A DNA stretch of 64,000 bases, from positions 62,001-126,000 of the forward strand of contig NZ_FIZY01000004.1 of the NCBI RefSeq assembly GCF_900060185.1, in the 5' to 3' direction. The notes under the pieces were generated by a model that was not told the DNA's origin, made no database searches, and worked only from the letters and a program-made list of their open reading frames with translations. Below are positions 19,596 to 28,447 of this stretch, piece after piece (position 1 is the first letter of the stretch; each line of letters begins with the position of its first letter). The stretch comes from Grimontia marina (GTDB taxonomy: Bacteria; Pseudomonadota; Gammaproteobacteria; Enterobacterales; Vibrionaceae). The position numbers and the translations under genes were made by a program.

Positions 19596-20953
19596 ATCGT
19601 TTTACGCCCTTATCATCTCTCTGTCTGTCTGAACGCGACACGGACTTGTCCGTCGCGCTGGGTGACGGTGGTACAAAAAACTGGGGAACATTTACTGATG
19701 ATGTGACGCTGCTCGCCTCAGTCTTGAAAACTTCACCAGCTCAAAAATGGGCACTGGCCTTTGAAGATAGCTACCTCTTTGCCACCGCTTTTTTTGCCTG
19801 TGCCCATGCAGGAAAATCTCTGATTCTGCCGGGGAACTTACAGACGGGCGCTTTGACTGAGCTTTCAATCCATTTTGACGCCATATTGCACGACTGCCGT
19901 GTAGCAGCTCCTGTCGGCATTGCCTCAGTATCACTGCCTCTATCAGACAGGCAAAGTACATCTGATTTAAAACTTGCAGTCTTTGATAGTCTGACTCTCA
20001 CGCTCTACACGTCAGGCTCAAGTGGCGAGCCGAAAGCCATTGAAAAGTCGCTGTTCCAAATCCAGGAAGAGCTCAACCAACTTGAAACACAATGGGGAGC
20101 AGAGCTAGAAGGCACCCTCATTCAAAGTACCGTATCGCACCAGCATATTTATGGTTTGTTGTTTCGCCTGCTATGGCCGCTTTCAGCTGGACGTCCGTTC
20201 CAGTGCCACGATTTGGTTTACCCTGAACAAGTCGTCGCCAAAGCAGAAGAGAACACGGCACTGATCAGCAGTCCTGCGCTCTTGAAGCGCATGAGTGAAC
20301 CGGCATCCGGCCAATATCGCGCGATATTTTCTTCCGGTGGACCTCTTCCCATCTCTGCGGCACAAAGTAGCCTTGGGTGCCTCGGCGCCTTACCCATCGA
20401 AGTGTATGGCAGCACCGAAACTGGTGGAATTGGCTTTCGACAGCAATCCACTGAGACCACATCCTGGAAACTGTTCAGTGGCATCCGCGCTCGATTGGAT
20501 GATGTGGGCTGCTTGCAACTGCTGTCCCCATACATCGATCCTGACCATTGGTATCAGACTGCAGATTTGTGCGAGCTTTATGACAACCACACCTTCCTGC
20601 TGAAGGGGCGTGCTGATCGGGTAGTAAAAATTGAAGAAAAGCGGGTATCCCTGCCTGAAATTGAACAGCGACTTTGCCAAAGCGACTGGATAACGGATGC
20701 TGCCAGCCTTCTGCACCAGCAGGATGAAAGACAAATCATTGCCGCAGCAGTAGTATTGTCTGCAGAAGGTGAAAAGATGCTGGCTAAAATTGGGGCTGGA
20801 AAATTTAAACTGATGCTTAGAAAAAGCCTCAGAGAGTGGCTAGAACCGATTGCAATCCCGCGCCAATGGCGCTTTGTCGATGCCATTCCCCAAAACAGCC
20901 AAGGCAAACGCCAACAACAGGCCATTGAAACCTTGTTTAACCGGACCCAATAA
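19592..20953 (+). CDS. apeH: Aryl-acid adenylating enzyme / ACP ligase ApeH
   Basis: ANL-superfamily AMP-binding enzyme of 453 residues, shorter than typical acyl-CoA synthetases. The phosphate loop is YTSGSSGEPKAIEK at about 133-146, the adenine/aryl binding block is VYGSTETGGIGF, and the hinge lies near LLKGRADRVVKI. The catalytic lysine of motif A10 is in PQNSQGKR near the C-terminus. In the characterised APE pathway this enzyme activates 4-hydroxybenzoate and loads it onto the carrier protein, and the same role is inferred. The GTG start overlaps the apeG stop. Confidence 0.87.
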   Translation: MNRFTPLSSLCLSERDTDLSVALGDGGTKNWGTFTDDVTLLASVLKTSPAQKWALAFEDSYLFATAFFACAHAGKSLILPGNLQTGALTELSIHFDAILHDCRVAAPVGIASVSLPLSDRQSTSDLKLAVFDSLTLTLYTSGSSGEPKAIEKSLFQIQEELNQLETQWGAELEGTLIQSTVSHQHIYGLLFRLLWPLSAGRPFQCHDLVYPEQVVAKAEENTALISSPALLKRMSEPASGQYRAIFSSGGPLPISAAQSSLGCLGALPIEVYGSTETGGIGFRQQSTETTSWKLFSGIRARLDDVGCLQLLSPYIDPDHWYQTADLCELYDNHTFLLKGRADRVVKIEEKRVSLPEIEQRLCQSDWITDAASLLHQQDERQIIAAAVVLSAEGEKMLAKIGAGKFKLMLRKSLREWLEPIAIPRQWRFVDAIPQNSQGKRQQQAIETLFNRTQ

Positions 20954-20984
20954 CAAGCGCATCCCAAACGCTTACAGGAAAAAC

Positions 20985-21335
20985 ATGCAACGCAAACCCA
21001 CATTACTCAACGCAGAAACAGAAACCAACAGGGTGATCCTCACTCTGAGGGTTGATAGCGGCCTGGAAGATTTTAAAGGCCACTTCCCAACGTTTCCGAT
21101 TCTGCCCGGCGTCACCCAGATCGATTTAGCCATGCGCTACGCCAAAGAGTATCTGCCGCTTACTGGTCAGTTTGGTGGCATGGAAGTGATTAAGTTTCAG
21201 GACCCTATCCTGCCGGAAGCCATCGTAACCCTGACGCTGACGTGGGATCCGGAGAAACGAAAGCTCTACTTCAGCTACCAATCCAACGACAGAGCCCACT
21301 CCTCCGGCCGCGTTTTGTTCAGCGAGGCGAAATGA
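20985..21335 (+). CDS. apeI: Hotdog dehydratase subunit ApeI
   Basis: A 116-residue FabZ-like hotdog protein. It keeps the catalytic His in GHFPTFPILPGV (about residues 32-43), but the place of the family Glu holds Asp (QIDLAM). ApeP, encoded downstream, has the opposite pattern, which fits the heterodimeric ApeI-ApeP dehydratase known from Xenorhabdus. The ATG at 20985 is preferred since AGGA lies 5 bases upstream; an upstream in-frame start lies within apeH. The stop overlaps the apeJ start (ATGA). Confidence 0.85.
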   Translation: MQRKPTLLNAETETNRVILTLRVDSGLEDFKGHFPTFPILPGVTQIDLAMRYAKEYLPLTGQFGGMEVIKFQDPILPEAIVTLTLTWDPEKRKLYFSYQSNDRAHSSGRVLFSEAK

Positions 21336-23011
21336 GCCACTACTCACCTTGCTTTCTCATCCCCTGCTACAACCACGGTGCCGCCATTGGTGCTGTGGTC
21401 GATGCGCTAAAAGCATTTGAGCTGCCAATTGTTATTGTGGATGACGGCAGTGATGAGCCCACCAAAACGGTGCTGGATACGCTCTCACAGCAGGATGATA
21501 TGGCACTTCATCGCCTTGAGGAAAACCAGGGCAAAGGCGGCGCAGTAATGGCAGGCTTGAAGCAGGCGCAAATACTGGGCTTCACCCATGCACTTCAAAT
21601 TGATGCTGACGGACAACATGATCTCACCGCGGTACCTGCGTTAATCGAAGAATCTCGGACACACCCAGCATCCCTGATTTCCGGTAAGCCTATCTACGAT
21701 GAAACCGTACCCAAGTCCCGTTTGTACGGACGTTATATCACCCACTTCTGGGTGACGCTTGAAACGCTGTCAACCACCATCAAAGATTCCATGTGTGGAT
21801 TCAGAGCCTACCCGCTTGCCCAGACACTCAAAGTGATTGAAGCGTCTTCACCTGGCAAACGAATGGACTTTGATATCGAAATCATGGTGCGCCTCTACTG
21901 GGATGGCTGCGATATTCGGCATATCGACACCAAGGTGATTTATCCCGAAGACGGTTTGTCGCACTTTGATGCGTTTAAAGACAATGTTCGCATCAGCAAA
22001 ATGCACAGCCTGCTGTTCTTTTCCATGTTGCCCAAAATCCCCAGATTACTGGCAATGAAACGGACAAACAGCCAACACTGGTCCACCAGAAAAGAGCGCG
22101 GCACCATCCTGGGCATCAAGCTGCTTCTGGCCACTTACAGTCTGTTGGGTAGAAAAACCTTCAGCCTGATGCTGAAACCTGTGATGTATTACTACTGGTT
22201 AACAGGAAAAGCCGCACGGGAAGCTTCCGAGGATTACCTGCAAAGAGTCGCCAGCTATACCGGTAACAAACCATTAAGCAGCTACCATCACCTTCTCTCT
22301 TTCGGCGAAACCATGCTGGATAAACTGGCAGCATGGAAAGGAAACTTTGACGTTTCTAACCTCACCATTACTGGTGGCGAACACTTTCGCCATCTGATGG
22401 AGGAAAAACGCGGCGCTGTGTTAATAGGCTCCCACCTTGGAAATATCGAGCTTTGTCGCGCTCTCAGCCGCCGCCACGCTAATGTAAAAATAAATGCCCT
22501 AGTGTTCACCGAGCATGCAGAGCATTTCAATTCGGTGATGGATGAAGTGAACGCTGATGCTTCGGTTAACCTGATTTCGGTATCGAACCTTGGCCCTGAA
22601 ACTGCCATCTTGCTTCAGCAAAAAATTGATGATGGCGAATGGGTGGTCATTGTCGGCGACAGGACGTCTGTGACCCGCGAAGGGCGCGTGGTCATGGCAG
22701 ATTTTCTCGGCGAACCGGCACCTTTTCCGCAAGGGCCTTTCGTGCTGGCTTCGGTGCTGAAAGCCCCTGTTCTTCTGTTATTTGGCCTTCGTGATGAGCA
22801 AAGCCAAACACCGCACTTCAATGTGCTCTTTGAACCGTTTTACGACCCAATTCGACTGCCCCGCGGAATGCGTGAAGAAGCGCTAAAAAAAATAGTCGAT
22901 CAATACGCAAAACGCCTAGAACACTACACCCTAAAAGCCCCTTTGCAGTGGTATAACTTTTTTAAATTCTGGCAGCTAACGAGCAGCAACAATGACAAGT
23001 CACACGGATAA
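21332..23011 (+). CDS. apeJ: Two-domain glycosyltransferase-acyltransferase ApeJ
   Basis: A 559-residue fusion. Residues 1 to about 240 form a GT2 glycosyltransferase: LIPCYNHG at the start, VDDGSD near 36-41, the metal-binding DADGQHD near 91-97, and MDFDIEI further on. Residues from about 290 form an LpxL-type lauroyl/lysophospholipid acyltransferase domain with the HX4E motif in GSHLGNIELC and GDRTSVTREGR later. It probably adds a sugar and an acyl chain during assembly of the lipid-anchored pigment. The ATG at 21332 overlaps the apeI stop; a longer in-frame reading has no supporting signal. The end overlaps the ammonia lyase gene by 20 bp. Confidence 0.87.
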   Translation: MSHYSPCFLIPCYNHGAAIGAVVDALKAFELPIVIVDDGSDEPTKTVLDTLSQQDDMALHRLEENQGKGGAVMAGLKQAQILGFTHALQIDADGQHDLTAVPALIEESRTHPASLISGKPIYDETVPKSRLYGRYITHFWVTLETLSTTIKDSMCGFRAYPLAQTLKVIEASSPGKRMDFDIEIMVRLYWDGCDIRHIDTKVIYPEDGLSHFDAFKDNVRISKMHSLLFFSMLPKIPRLLAMKRTNSQHWSTRKERGTILGIKLLLATYSLLGRKTFSLMLKPVMYYYWLTGKAAREASEDYLQRVASYTGNKPLSSYHHLLSFGETMLDKLAAWKGNFDVSNLTITGGEHFRHLMEEKRGAVLIGSHLGNIELCRALSRRHANVKINALVFTEHAEHFNSVMDEVNADASVNLISVSNLGPETAILLQQKIDDGEWVVIVGDRTSVTREGRVVMADFLGEPAPFPQGPFVLASVLKAPVLLLFGLRDEQSQTPHFNVLFEPFYDPIRLPRGMREEALKKIVDQYAKRLEHYTLKAPLQWYNFFKFWQLTSSNNDKSHG

Positions 23012-24536
23012 CACCATCATTTTCGGGGAAGCGCCCCTCACCATTGAATCTGTTGTCGCGATTGCCAATGGCAACCGCGCCGAATTGAACCCTTCCGAGG
23101 AATTTACAGCGCGAATTGACCGCGGCTCAAGATTCCTTGAACGCCTGCTGAAAGAAGAAGGCGTGATTTATGGCGTGACTACAGGCTATGGCGACTCTTG
23201 TACCGTAGCCATCCCGCCAGCACTCGTTAATGAACTGCCGCTGCACCTGACCCGTTTCCATGGATGTGGTTTGGGCGAAAACCTCGATCACGTGCAAAGC
23301 CGTGCGGTTTTGGCAACCCGCCTCAACTCACTGACACAGGGCGTATCCGGCGTGACCATGGAGCTGCTGAGTCAGTTGGTCACCCTAATCAATCACGACA
23401 TCTCCCCGCGCATTCCGCAGGAAGGCTCCGTCGGTGCCAGCGGTGATTTGACGCCATTGTCCTATGTTGCTGCCGCCCTTATTGGTGAGCGTGAAGTGAT
23501 TTACAAAGGCGAACTTCGGCCAACCGCAGAAGTCTTTGCCGAGCTAGGTATCGAACCTATCACGCTAAAACCCAAAGAAGGTTTGGCACTGATGAACGGC
23601 ACATCCGTGATGACAGCACTGGCCTGTCTCGCTTACAAACGTGCAGAATATCTGGCGCAACTTTCTACCCGAATTACCGCCATGGTCTCGCTGGCGATGC
23701 ATGGCAACGACTTCCATTTTGATGAAGCCTTGTTTGCCGTCAAACCTCACCCTGGTCAGCAGCAAATTGCCAAATGGCTGCGTGACGATTTGCAGGCCGA
23801 CAAACCACCTCGCAACAGCGACCGACTGCAAGATCGCTACTCGCTGCGCTGCGCGCCTCACGTAATTGGCGTGCTGCAGGACACCCTGCCTTGGGCTCGC
23901 CAGATGATCGAAAACGAACTCAACAGCGCCAACGACAACCCAATCATCGATGGTGACAACGAGCGCGTGTTGCATGGCGGTCACTTCTACGGCGGCCATA
24001 TTGCTATGGTGATGGACTCGCTGAAAACGGCGATTGCCAACATTGCTGACCTGCTTGACCGCCAGATGGCACAGCTGATGGACTATAAGTTCAACAACGG
24101 CCTGCCGTTTAACCTCACAGGTGCTGAAGGCGCTCGCAAGCCCATTAACCACGGCTTCAAAGCAGTACAAATCGGTATCTCTGCTTGGACGGCAGAAGCA
24201 TTGAAACACACCATGCCTGCGAGTGTCTTTTCACGCTCGACCGAATGTCATAATCAGGACAAGGTCAGTATGGGTACCATCGCATCCCGTGATTGTTTGC
24301 GGGTGTTGCAGCTGACTGAACAGGTTACCGCAGCCAGCCTGTTGGCAGCCACGCAAGCACTGGAAATTCGCCGTAAGCATGGCGAACTGGATTTGAATCA
24401 TTTCAGTCCGGCGCTTCGCACCATGACAAAACACGTCTTGGATGAGTTTGAGATGGTGATTGAAGACCGTCCACTTGAGCAAGATCTTCGCCGTTTCGTT
24501 GATAACATTCAGCGGCAGGCTTGGGAGCTTTACTAA
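22992..24536 (+). CDS. Aromatic amino acid ammonia lyase (HAL/TAL family) of the APE cluster
   Basis: MIO-dependent lyase of 514 residues. The Ala149-Ser150-Gly151 triad that cyclises to the MIO cofactor is in GSVGASGDLTPLS, and the catalytic Tyr60 is in YGVTTGYGDS. The substrate-selecting pair is Phe89-His90 (RFHGCG). This differs from Ser-His of histidine lyases, Phe-Leu of plant PAL and His-Leu of Rhodobacter TAL. Location in the operon suggests that it makes an aryl acid such as 4-hydroxycinnamate from tyrosine, but the starter of known APEs is 4-hydroxybenzoate, so its need is unclear. It is not hutH of histidine breakdown, since no hut genes are near. Overlaps of 20 bp and 1 bp tie it to apeJ and apeK. 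Confidence 0.85.
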   Translation: MTSHTDNTIIFGEAPLTIESVVAIANGNRAELNPSEEFTARIDRGSRFLERLLKEEGVIYGVTTGYGDSCTVAIPPALVNELPLHLTRFHGCGLGENLDHVQSRAVLATRLNSLTQGVSGVTMELLSQLVTLINHDISPRIPQEGSVGASGDLTPLSYVAAALIGEREVIYKGELRPTAEVFAELGIEPITLKPKEGLALMNGTSVMTALACLAYKRAEYLAQLSTRITAMVSLAMHGNDFHFDEALFAVKPHPGQQQIAKWLRDDLQADKPPRNSDRLQDRYSLRCAPHVIGVLQDTLPWARQMIENELNSANDNPIIDGDNERVLHGGHFYGGHIAMVMDSLKTAIANIADLLDRQMAQLMDYKFNNGLPFNLTGAEGARKPINHGFKAVQIGISAWTAEALKHTMPASVFSRSTECHNQDKVSMGTIASRDCLRVLQLTEQVTAASLLAATQALEIRRKHGELDLNHFSPALRTMTKHVLDEFEMVIEDRPLEQDLRRFVDNIQRQAWELY

Positions 24537-24964
24537 TGACTGAGCGCACACTTAACGCCGAAGTGGTTCTCATGACATCCTTTCAGGATGCCGACCCGAT
24601 GGGCGTTATCTATCACGGCAATTACTTCCGCTACTTTGAAGAAGCCCGCCGCGTGATGATGGAAAAGATTGATTACGGCTACCTTGCCATGAGTGCCTCG
24701 GGCTACATGTGGCCGATCATCGACACTGCTGTGCGCTATGTAAAACCTATCCAGTTCAATCAGGAAATCCGTGTCACCGCGACATTGACCGAGTACGAAA
24801 ACCGTCTCCGCACTGACTACGTCATTTACGACGTAGAAAGTGGCAAACGCCTGACCAAAGGGCATACCACTCAAGTGGCAGTGTCTGCTGCAGAACAGGA
24901 GATGTGTTTTGTCTCACCTAAAGCCCTGACAGACCGACTGGAAGCATACTTCAATGCTGCGTAA
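24536..24964 (+). CDS. apeK: Acyl-ACP/CoA thioesterase ApeK
   Basis: Hotdog thioesterase of the 4-hydroxybenzoyl-CoA thioesterase/YbgC type, 142 residues. The active-site block FQDADPMGVIYHGNYFRYFEEAR holds the Asp (second D) and the YHGNY signature. It probably releases the polyene acid or edits stalled carriers. The ATG at 24536 shares a base with the lyase stop (TAATGA), and the gene overlaps apeL by 11 bp. An upstream in-frame start five codons earlier lies within the lyase gene and is not used. Confidence 0.85.
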   Translation: MTERTLNAEVVLMTSFQDADPMGVIYHGNYFRYFEEARRVMMEKIDYGYLAMSASGYMWPIIDTAVRYVKPIQFNQEIRVTATLTEYENRLRTDYVIYDVESGKRLTKGHTTQVAVSAAEQEMCFVSPKALTDRLEAYFNAA

Positions 24965-25568
24965 GCTTGTCACTGCGCTTTTGACCGTCAGCCTGATGAT
25001 ATCGAGCCCCCTGACTTGGGCGTTCGGACTTTCTGATCTGCAAAACACGCTGGAAAAATCGGCCGTGATCAGCGGTGACTTCGAGCAAACCAAAGAGATT
25101 GCGATGTTGAGCAAGCCTTTGGTATCAAACGGCAATTTTGTCTTGAGTGACAAACAGGGTCTGCTTTGGCTTCAGACTACGCCGTTTCCCGTCACCCTGA
25201 TTCTGTCCGATCAAACACTTCGCCAGAAAATGCCGGGTCAAGCAGAACAGGTCATCCATGCCAAAGATAACCCGATGGCGTTTTACTTCAGCGACCTTTT
25301 CCTTGGTCTGTTTCATGCTGACGCAGATGTGCTGACCCAACAATTTAGCTATGAGCTGGATGGCAGCCCTGAAGCGTGGACACTTGTTCTGACCCCAACC
25401 GAGGCGCCACTGACAAAGGTCTTCAGTCAAATTACTTTATCAGGCAGTCACAACATTGACGCCCTGACGATGGAGGAGCTCCGTGGTGACAAAACCACAG
25501 TGACTTTCAGCAATATCCAACATGCATCAGCGCTGACTGACGAGGAGCGCCGTGCGTTCAACGACTAA
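24954..25568 (+). CDS. apeL: LolA-like periplasmic carrier ApeL
   Basis: A 204-residue protein with a cleavable signal peptide (hydrophobic residues about 5-22, cleavage after TWAFG or nearby). The mature part resembles the outer-membrane lipoprotein carrier LolA (SGDFEQTKEIAMLSKPL and GLLWLQTTPFPVTLI). In an APE locus it likely shuttles the hydrophobic pigment lipid across the periplasm between the ApeM exporter and the outer membrane. It overlaps its neighbours by 11 and 17 bp. It is not the housekeeping LolA, which is normally found next to ftsK/rarA. Confidence 0.82.
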   Translation: MLRKLVTALLTVSLMISSPLTWAFGLSDLQNTLEKSAVISGDFEQTKEIAMLSKPLVSNGNFVLSDKQGLLWLQTTPFPVTLILSDQTLRQKMPGQAEQVIHAKDNPMAFYFSDLFLGLFHADADVLTQQFSYELDGSPEAWTLVLTPTEAPLTKVFSQITLSGSHNIDALTMEELRGDKTTVTFSNIQHASALTDEERRAFND

Positions 25569-27858
25569 AGCCATACTATGGCTGATTGCCCTGTCTCTTC
25601 TCGCAGCCACTGCAATACTGCGCCACCCAAGCGGCGCAGCGATGCTCGACACCAACATCCTTAACCTGCTCCCTGAAAACCAGCAAGATCCTCTGGCTCA
25701 AAAAGCCTTTGATGAGGTGGCTGGCAGCATGGAAGATCAGTTACTGTTCCTTGTCTCCGCCGACACTCAACAACAGACCCTAAAAGCCGCCCGCGCTTTT
25801 GAAGCAGAACTTCAAGCGCTGCCACTTTTCAGCAAAATAAATGGCAAATTATCTGATGAAGAGCAATCAGCCTGGGTCAGCACCTATGCGCCTTACCGAT
25901 ACCAACTGCTGACACAGGAACAACGCGAGATGCTCAAGCACTCGCCTGCCTCCCAGACCGCCAAGGTCATCCAACAGGTTTACAACCCTTTTTCAGGGGT
26001 GACTGGCGCTGAACTTTCTGGTGACCCCTTTTTGCTGTTCCGTGATTACCTGCAAACGATGAACAAGCAAAACCAGCGTTTTTCCATCACAGAGGGTTAT
26101 CTGACCACAGAGCAGGGAGGCACATTTTATGTTCTGCTCCGCGGCACGCTTTCCGGCTCAGCTTATGCCATGCAAACCCAACAACAGCTCGCAGAGCTCG
26201 CCCAATTAGAGAAAGCCACTACCGCGCAGTTTGATGCTCAAATCTTTCATACCGGCGTGGTGTTCTATGCGGCCTTTGGGACTGACAGTGCCAAGTCTGA
26301 AATCAGCACCATTGGCGTTGGCTCACTGCTCGGCATCTTGCTTTTAGTGCTTTGGGTCTACCGTAGCCTTTTACCTGTCAGCCTGACCTTACTGTCGATT
26401 GGTACTGGCGTCGTGACGGCTTTTTCCGTATGTCTTCTGGTGTTTGGACAAATTCACCTGTTCAGCCTTGTCATTGGCGCAAGCCTGATTGGCGTGTCGA
26501 TAGATTATGCCTTCCACTACCTGACAGACCGCTTGGCGTCCGGCGCTTCTTGGCATTCAGAAGAGGGATTAAAACGCGTTTTCGTTCCCATCACCTTTGG
26601 CCTGATTTCCACGCTGATTGCTTATCTCAGTATGTTAGTTGCCCCTTTCCCGGGGTTGCAGCAACTTGCACTGTTTTCAGCCGCAGGCCTGATTGGCGCT
26701 TACCTGAGTGTGATTTTTTGGTATCCGCTGTTGGCAAAACGTCCAGCCAGATATCAAACACTGCCTCTCGCAAATTCAAGCAAGGGCTACCTGAGGTTAT
26801 GGCAACGGCCGCTGGTGCGAGTGGCAATGCCAGTTGCTGCCTTACTGATCGCTCTGATTGGCTTTTTTAACGCAGACTACGATGACAACATCCGCCAACT
26901 GCAATCTCTGCCACCGGCCTTGCAGGAACAGGAATCGGTCATCAAGTCAGTGACTGGTCTCAGCAGTTCCCAGCCGATGCTGCTGGTCAAAGGAAGCAGC
27001 GAGCAGCAAGTGCTGGAGAATGCTTACGCTCTCGCGCCGGCACTTGAAAAACTTCGACGTGAAAACGCCCTTTCCGGTTATCAAAACCCCGCCGATTTGG
27101 TGCCACCAGCATCGGTGCAGCGAGAGAACTTTGCTCTTGTTCAATCTCTTTATCAGTCAGAAGGTGAAAACCTCGCTGCGCAAATTGGCTTGGCGACGCC
27201 GCCACAACTCCCGAGCGACATTGATATTCTGACCCCCGCGAAGATGCTTAAAGCTCCTAGCAGTGAGCTGTTCTCATCGCTGTGGCTGCAGCCCGCTGAA
27301 GGGCAATATGCCGCCATTGTGATGCTGCAAAACGCAACTGACATGAATGCCATCAAACAAGCGATAGCACCTTTTCCTGAGGTGAGTGTGCTGAACAAAG
27401 CTGAAGAAGTTTCCAGCTTGTTTGGCCAGTACCGACTGCGTATTTCCATGTTGATGGGCATCGCCTGCCTGGCGATTTTGGCCGTGCTCTGCGTGCGGTT
27501 CGGCCCTCGCTGTGCGGTTCGCATTCTTACCCCGCCCTTGCTCGCAGCCGGAGTAGCATTGACCGCAGGCGCTATAAGCCCAGTTCCTATGAATTTATTC
27601 AACCTGCTGGCACTGTTTCTCGTGCTGGGAATTGGTATCGACTACACCCTGTTTTTCGCCGAGCACAACGACAGTTATCGCGCCTTGGTCGCCAATACCC
27701 TTGCCGCCCTGACAACCATACTCTCTTTCGGCTTGCTGTCTCTCAGCCAAACCGAAGCGATTCACAGTTTCGGTATTACTGTATTGGTAGGTATTGTTGT
27801 CGCTTGGCTGCTCTCGCCATTGGCCATTCAACAGCCAGAAAAGGAGCTTCCCCAATGA
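25552..27858 (+). CDS. apeM: MMPL/RND-family exporter ApeM
   Basis: A 768-residue inner-membrane transporter with the MMPL two-fold plan: TM1 at about 5-21, a periplasmic domain, a helix bundle at about 240-390 (containing GASLIGVSIDYAFHYLTD, the proton-relay region), TM at about 425-440, a second periplasmic domain, and a second bundle at about 625-760 with LGIGIDYTLFFAEH. The paired GxxxDY motifs are typical of lipid exporters of this group. It likely flips or extrudes the finished polyene lipid. The GTG start at 25552 overlaps apeL. Confidence 0.87.
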   Translation: MRSTTKAILWLIALSLLAATAILRHPSGAAMLDTNILNLLPENQQDPLAQKAFDEVAGSMEDQLLFLVSADTQQQTLKAARAFEAELQALPLFSKINGKLSDEEQSAWVSTYAPYRYQLLTQEQREMLKHSPASQTAKVIQQVYNPFSGVTGAELSGDPFLLFRDYLQTMNKQNQRFSITEGYLTTEQGGTFYVLLRGTLSGSAYAMQTQQQLAELAQLEKATTAQFDAQIFHTGVVFYAAFGTDSAKSEISTIGVGSLLGILLLVLWVYRSLLPVSLTLLSIGTGVVTAFSVCLLVFGQIHLFSLVIGASLIGVSIDYAFHYLTDRLASGASWHSEEGLKRVFVPITFGLISTLIAYLSMLVAPFPGLQQLALFSAAGLIGAYLSVIFWYPLLAKRPARYQTLPLANSSKGYLRLWQRPLVRVAMPVAALLIALIGFFNADYDDNIRQLQSLPPALQEQESVIKSVTGLSSSQPMLLVKGSSEQQVLENAYALAPALEKLRRENALSGYQNPADLVPPASVQRENFALVQSLYQSEGENLAAQIGLATPPQLPSDIDILTPAKMLKAPSSELFSSLWLQPAEGQYAAIVMLQNATDMNAIKQAIAPFPEVSVLNKAEEVSSLFGQYRLRISMLMGIACLAILAVLCVRFGPRCAVRILTPPLLAAGVALTAGAISPVPMNLFNLLALFLVLGIGIDYTLFFAEHNDSYRALVANTLAALTTILSFGLLSLSQTEAIHSFGITVLVGIVVAWLLSPLAIQQPEKELPQ

Positions 27859-28430
27859 TTCGTGTTGTACTCTGTTTGGCTTTTTCTCTGCTGCTTTCTG
27901 CTTGCGCGACAGTGCCTGATAGCAATCAAGTTGAAATTGCACCCGATAAATTTGTCAGCTTACCGGCCCCTTCAGAGTTTGAAGGCACAATCAGTGTTAA
28001 TCAGCTTATTACCGCGAAGTGGAGTGACAGTACTCAGGTGCTTCCTGTCCATCTTGAGATCAACGAATCAGACGTCGTTTTAGTGGGGTTCTCCAGTTGG
28101 GGAACCCGATTACTGACGCTCAATTACAATGGACAGATTCTGGAAACCGACAACCTCAAAGGTCTGGGTGCCGTGTTGCCTGATGGAAAACAGGTGCTCA
28201 TGAACCTGATGTTGACCTTATGGCCGGCCACTTCGTGGCAACCACATCTTTCAACGATCGGATGGCAACTGGTTGATAATGCTACAAGCCGGATCCTGCT
28301 CGATGAGAACGGCGAAACTGTGGCGAAAATACAGTATGATGAGCCTAAGGTTGCAGGAGGAATTCCTGCCGATATCCAGTTTGAGCAAGTGCGTCAGCAC
28401 TACCAAATCCAGATTCAAACCCTAGAATAA
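27855..28430 (+). CDS. apeN: DUF3261-type lipoprotein ApeN
   Basis: A 191-residue lipoprotein: MIRVVLCLAFSLLLSAC at the start gives lipobox LSAC with Cys17, followed by Ala-Thr. The rest is beta-rich, as in DUF3261 proteins of APE loci, and is somewhat like the LolB/LolA fold. It probably accepts the pigment at the outer membrane, forming an ApeL-ApeM-ApeN route parallel to Lol. The ATG at 27855 overlaps the apeM stop (ATGA); an earlier in-frame start inside apeM would remove the signal peptide from the N-terminus and is rejected. Confidence 0.8.
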   Translation: MIRVVLCLAFSLLLSACATVPDSNQVEIAPDKFVSLPAPSEFEGTISVNQLITAKWSDSTQVLPVHLEINESDVVLVGFSSWGTRLLTLNYNGQILETDNLKGLGAVLPDGKQVLMNLMLTLWPATSWQPHLSTIGWQLVDNATSRILLDENGETVAKIQYDEPKVAGGIPADIQFEQVRQHYQIQIQTLE

Positions 28431-28447
28431 CGGACTAACAGAACGCA

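Noticed and set aside
21242-21331. Upstream start extending ApeJ by 30 residues
   Set aside because: The extension is encoded by apeI in another frame; the ATG overlapping the apeI stop gives the normal GT2 N-terminus.
23565-24209. 214-codon minus-strand frame
   Set aside because: It is antisense to the ammonia lyase gene, with no motif or ribosome site.
22992-24536. hutH histidine ammonia lyase of histidine breakdown
   Set aside because: The gene overlaps APE genes on both sides, no hutU/hutI/hutG is near, and the selectivity residues are Phe-His and not Ser-His.
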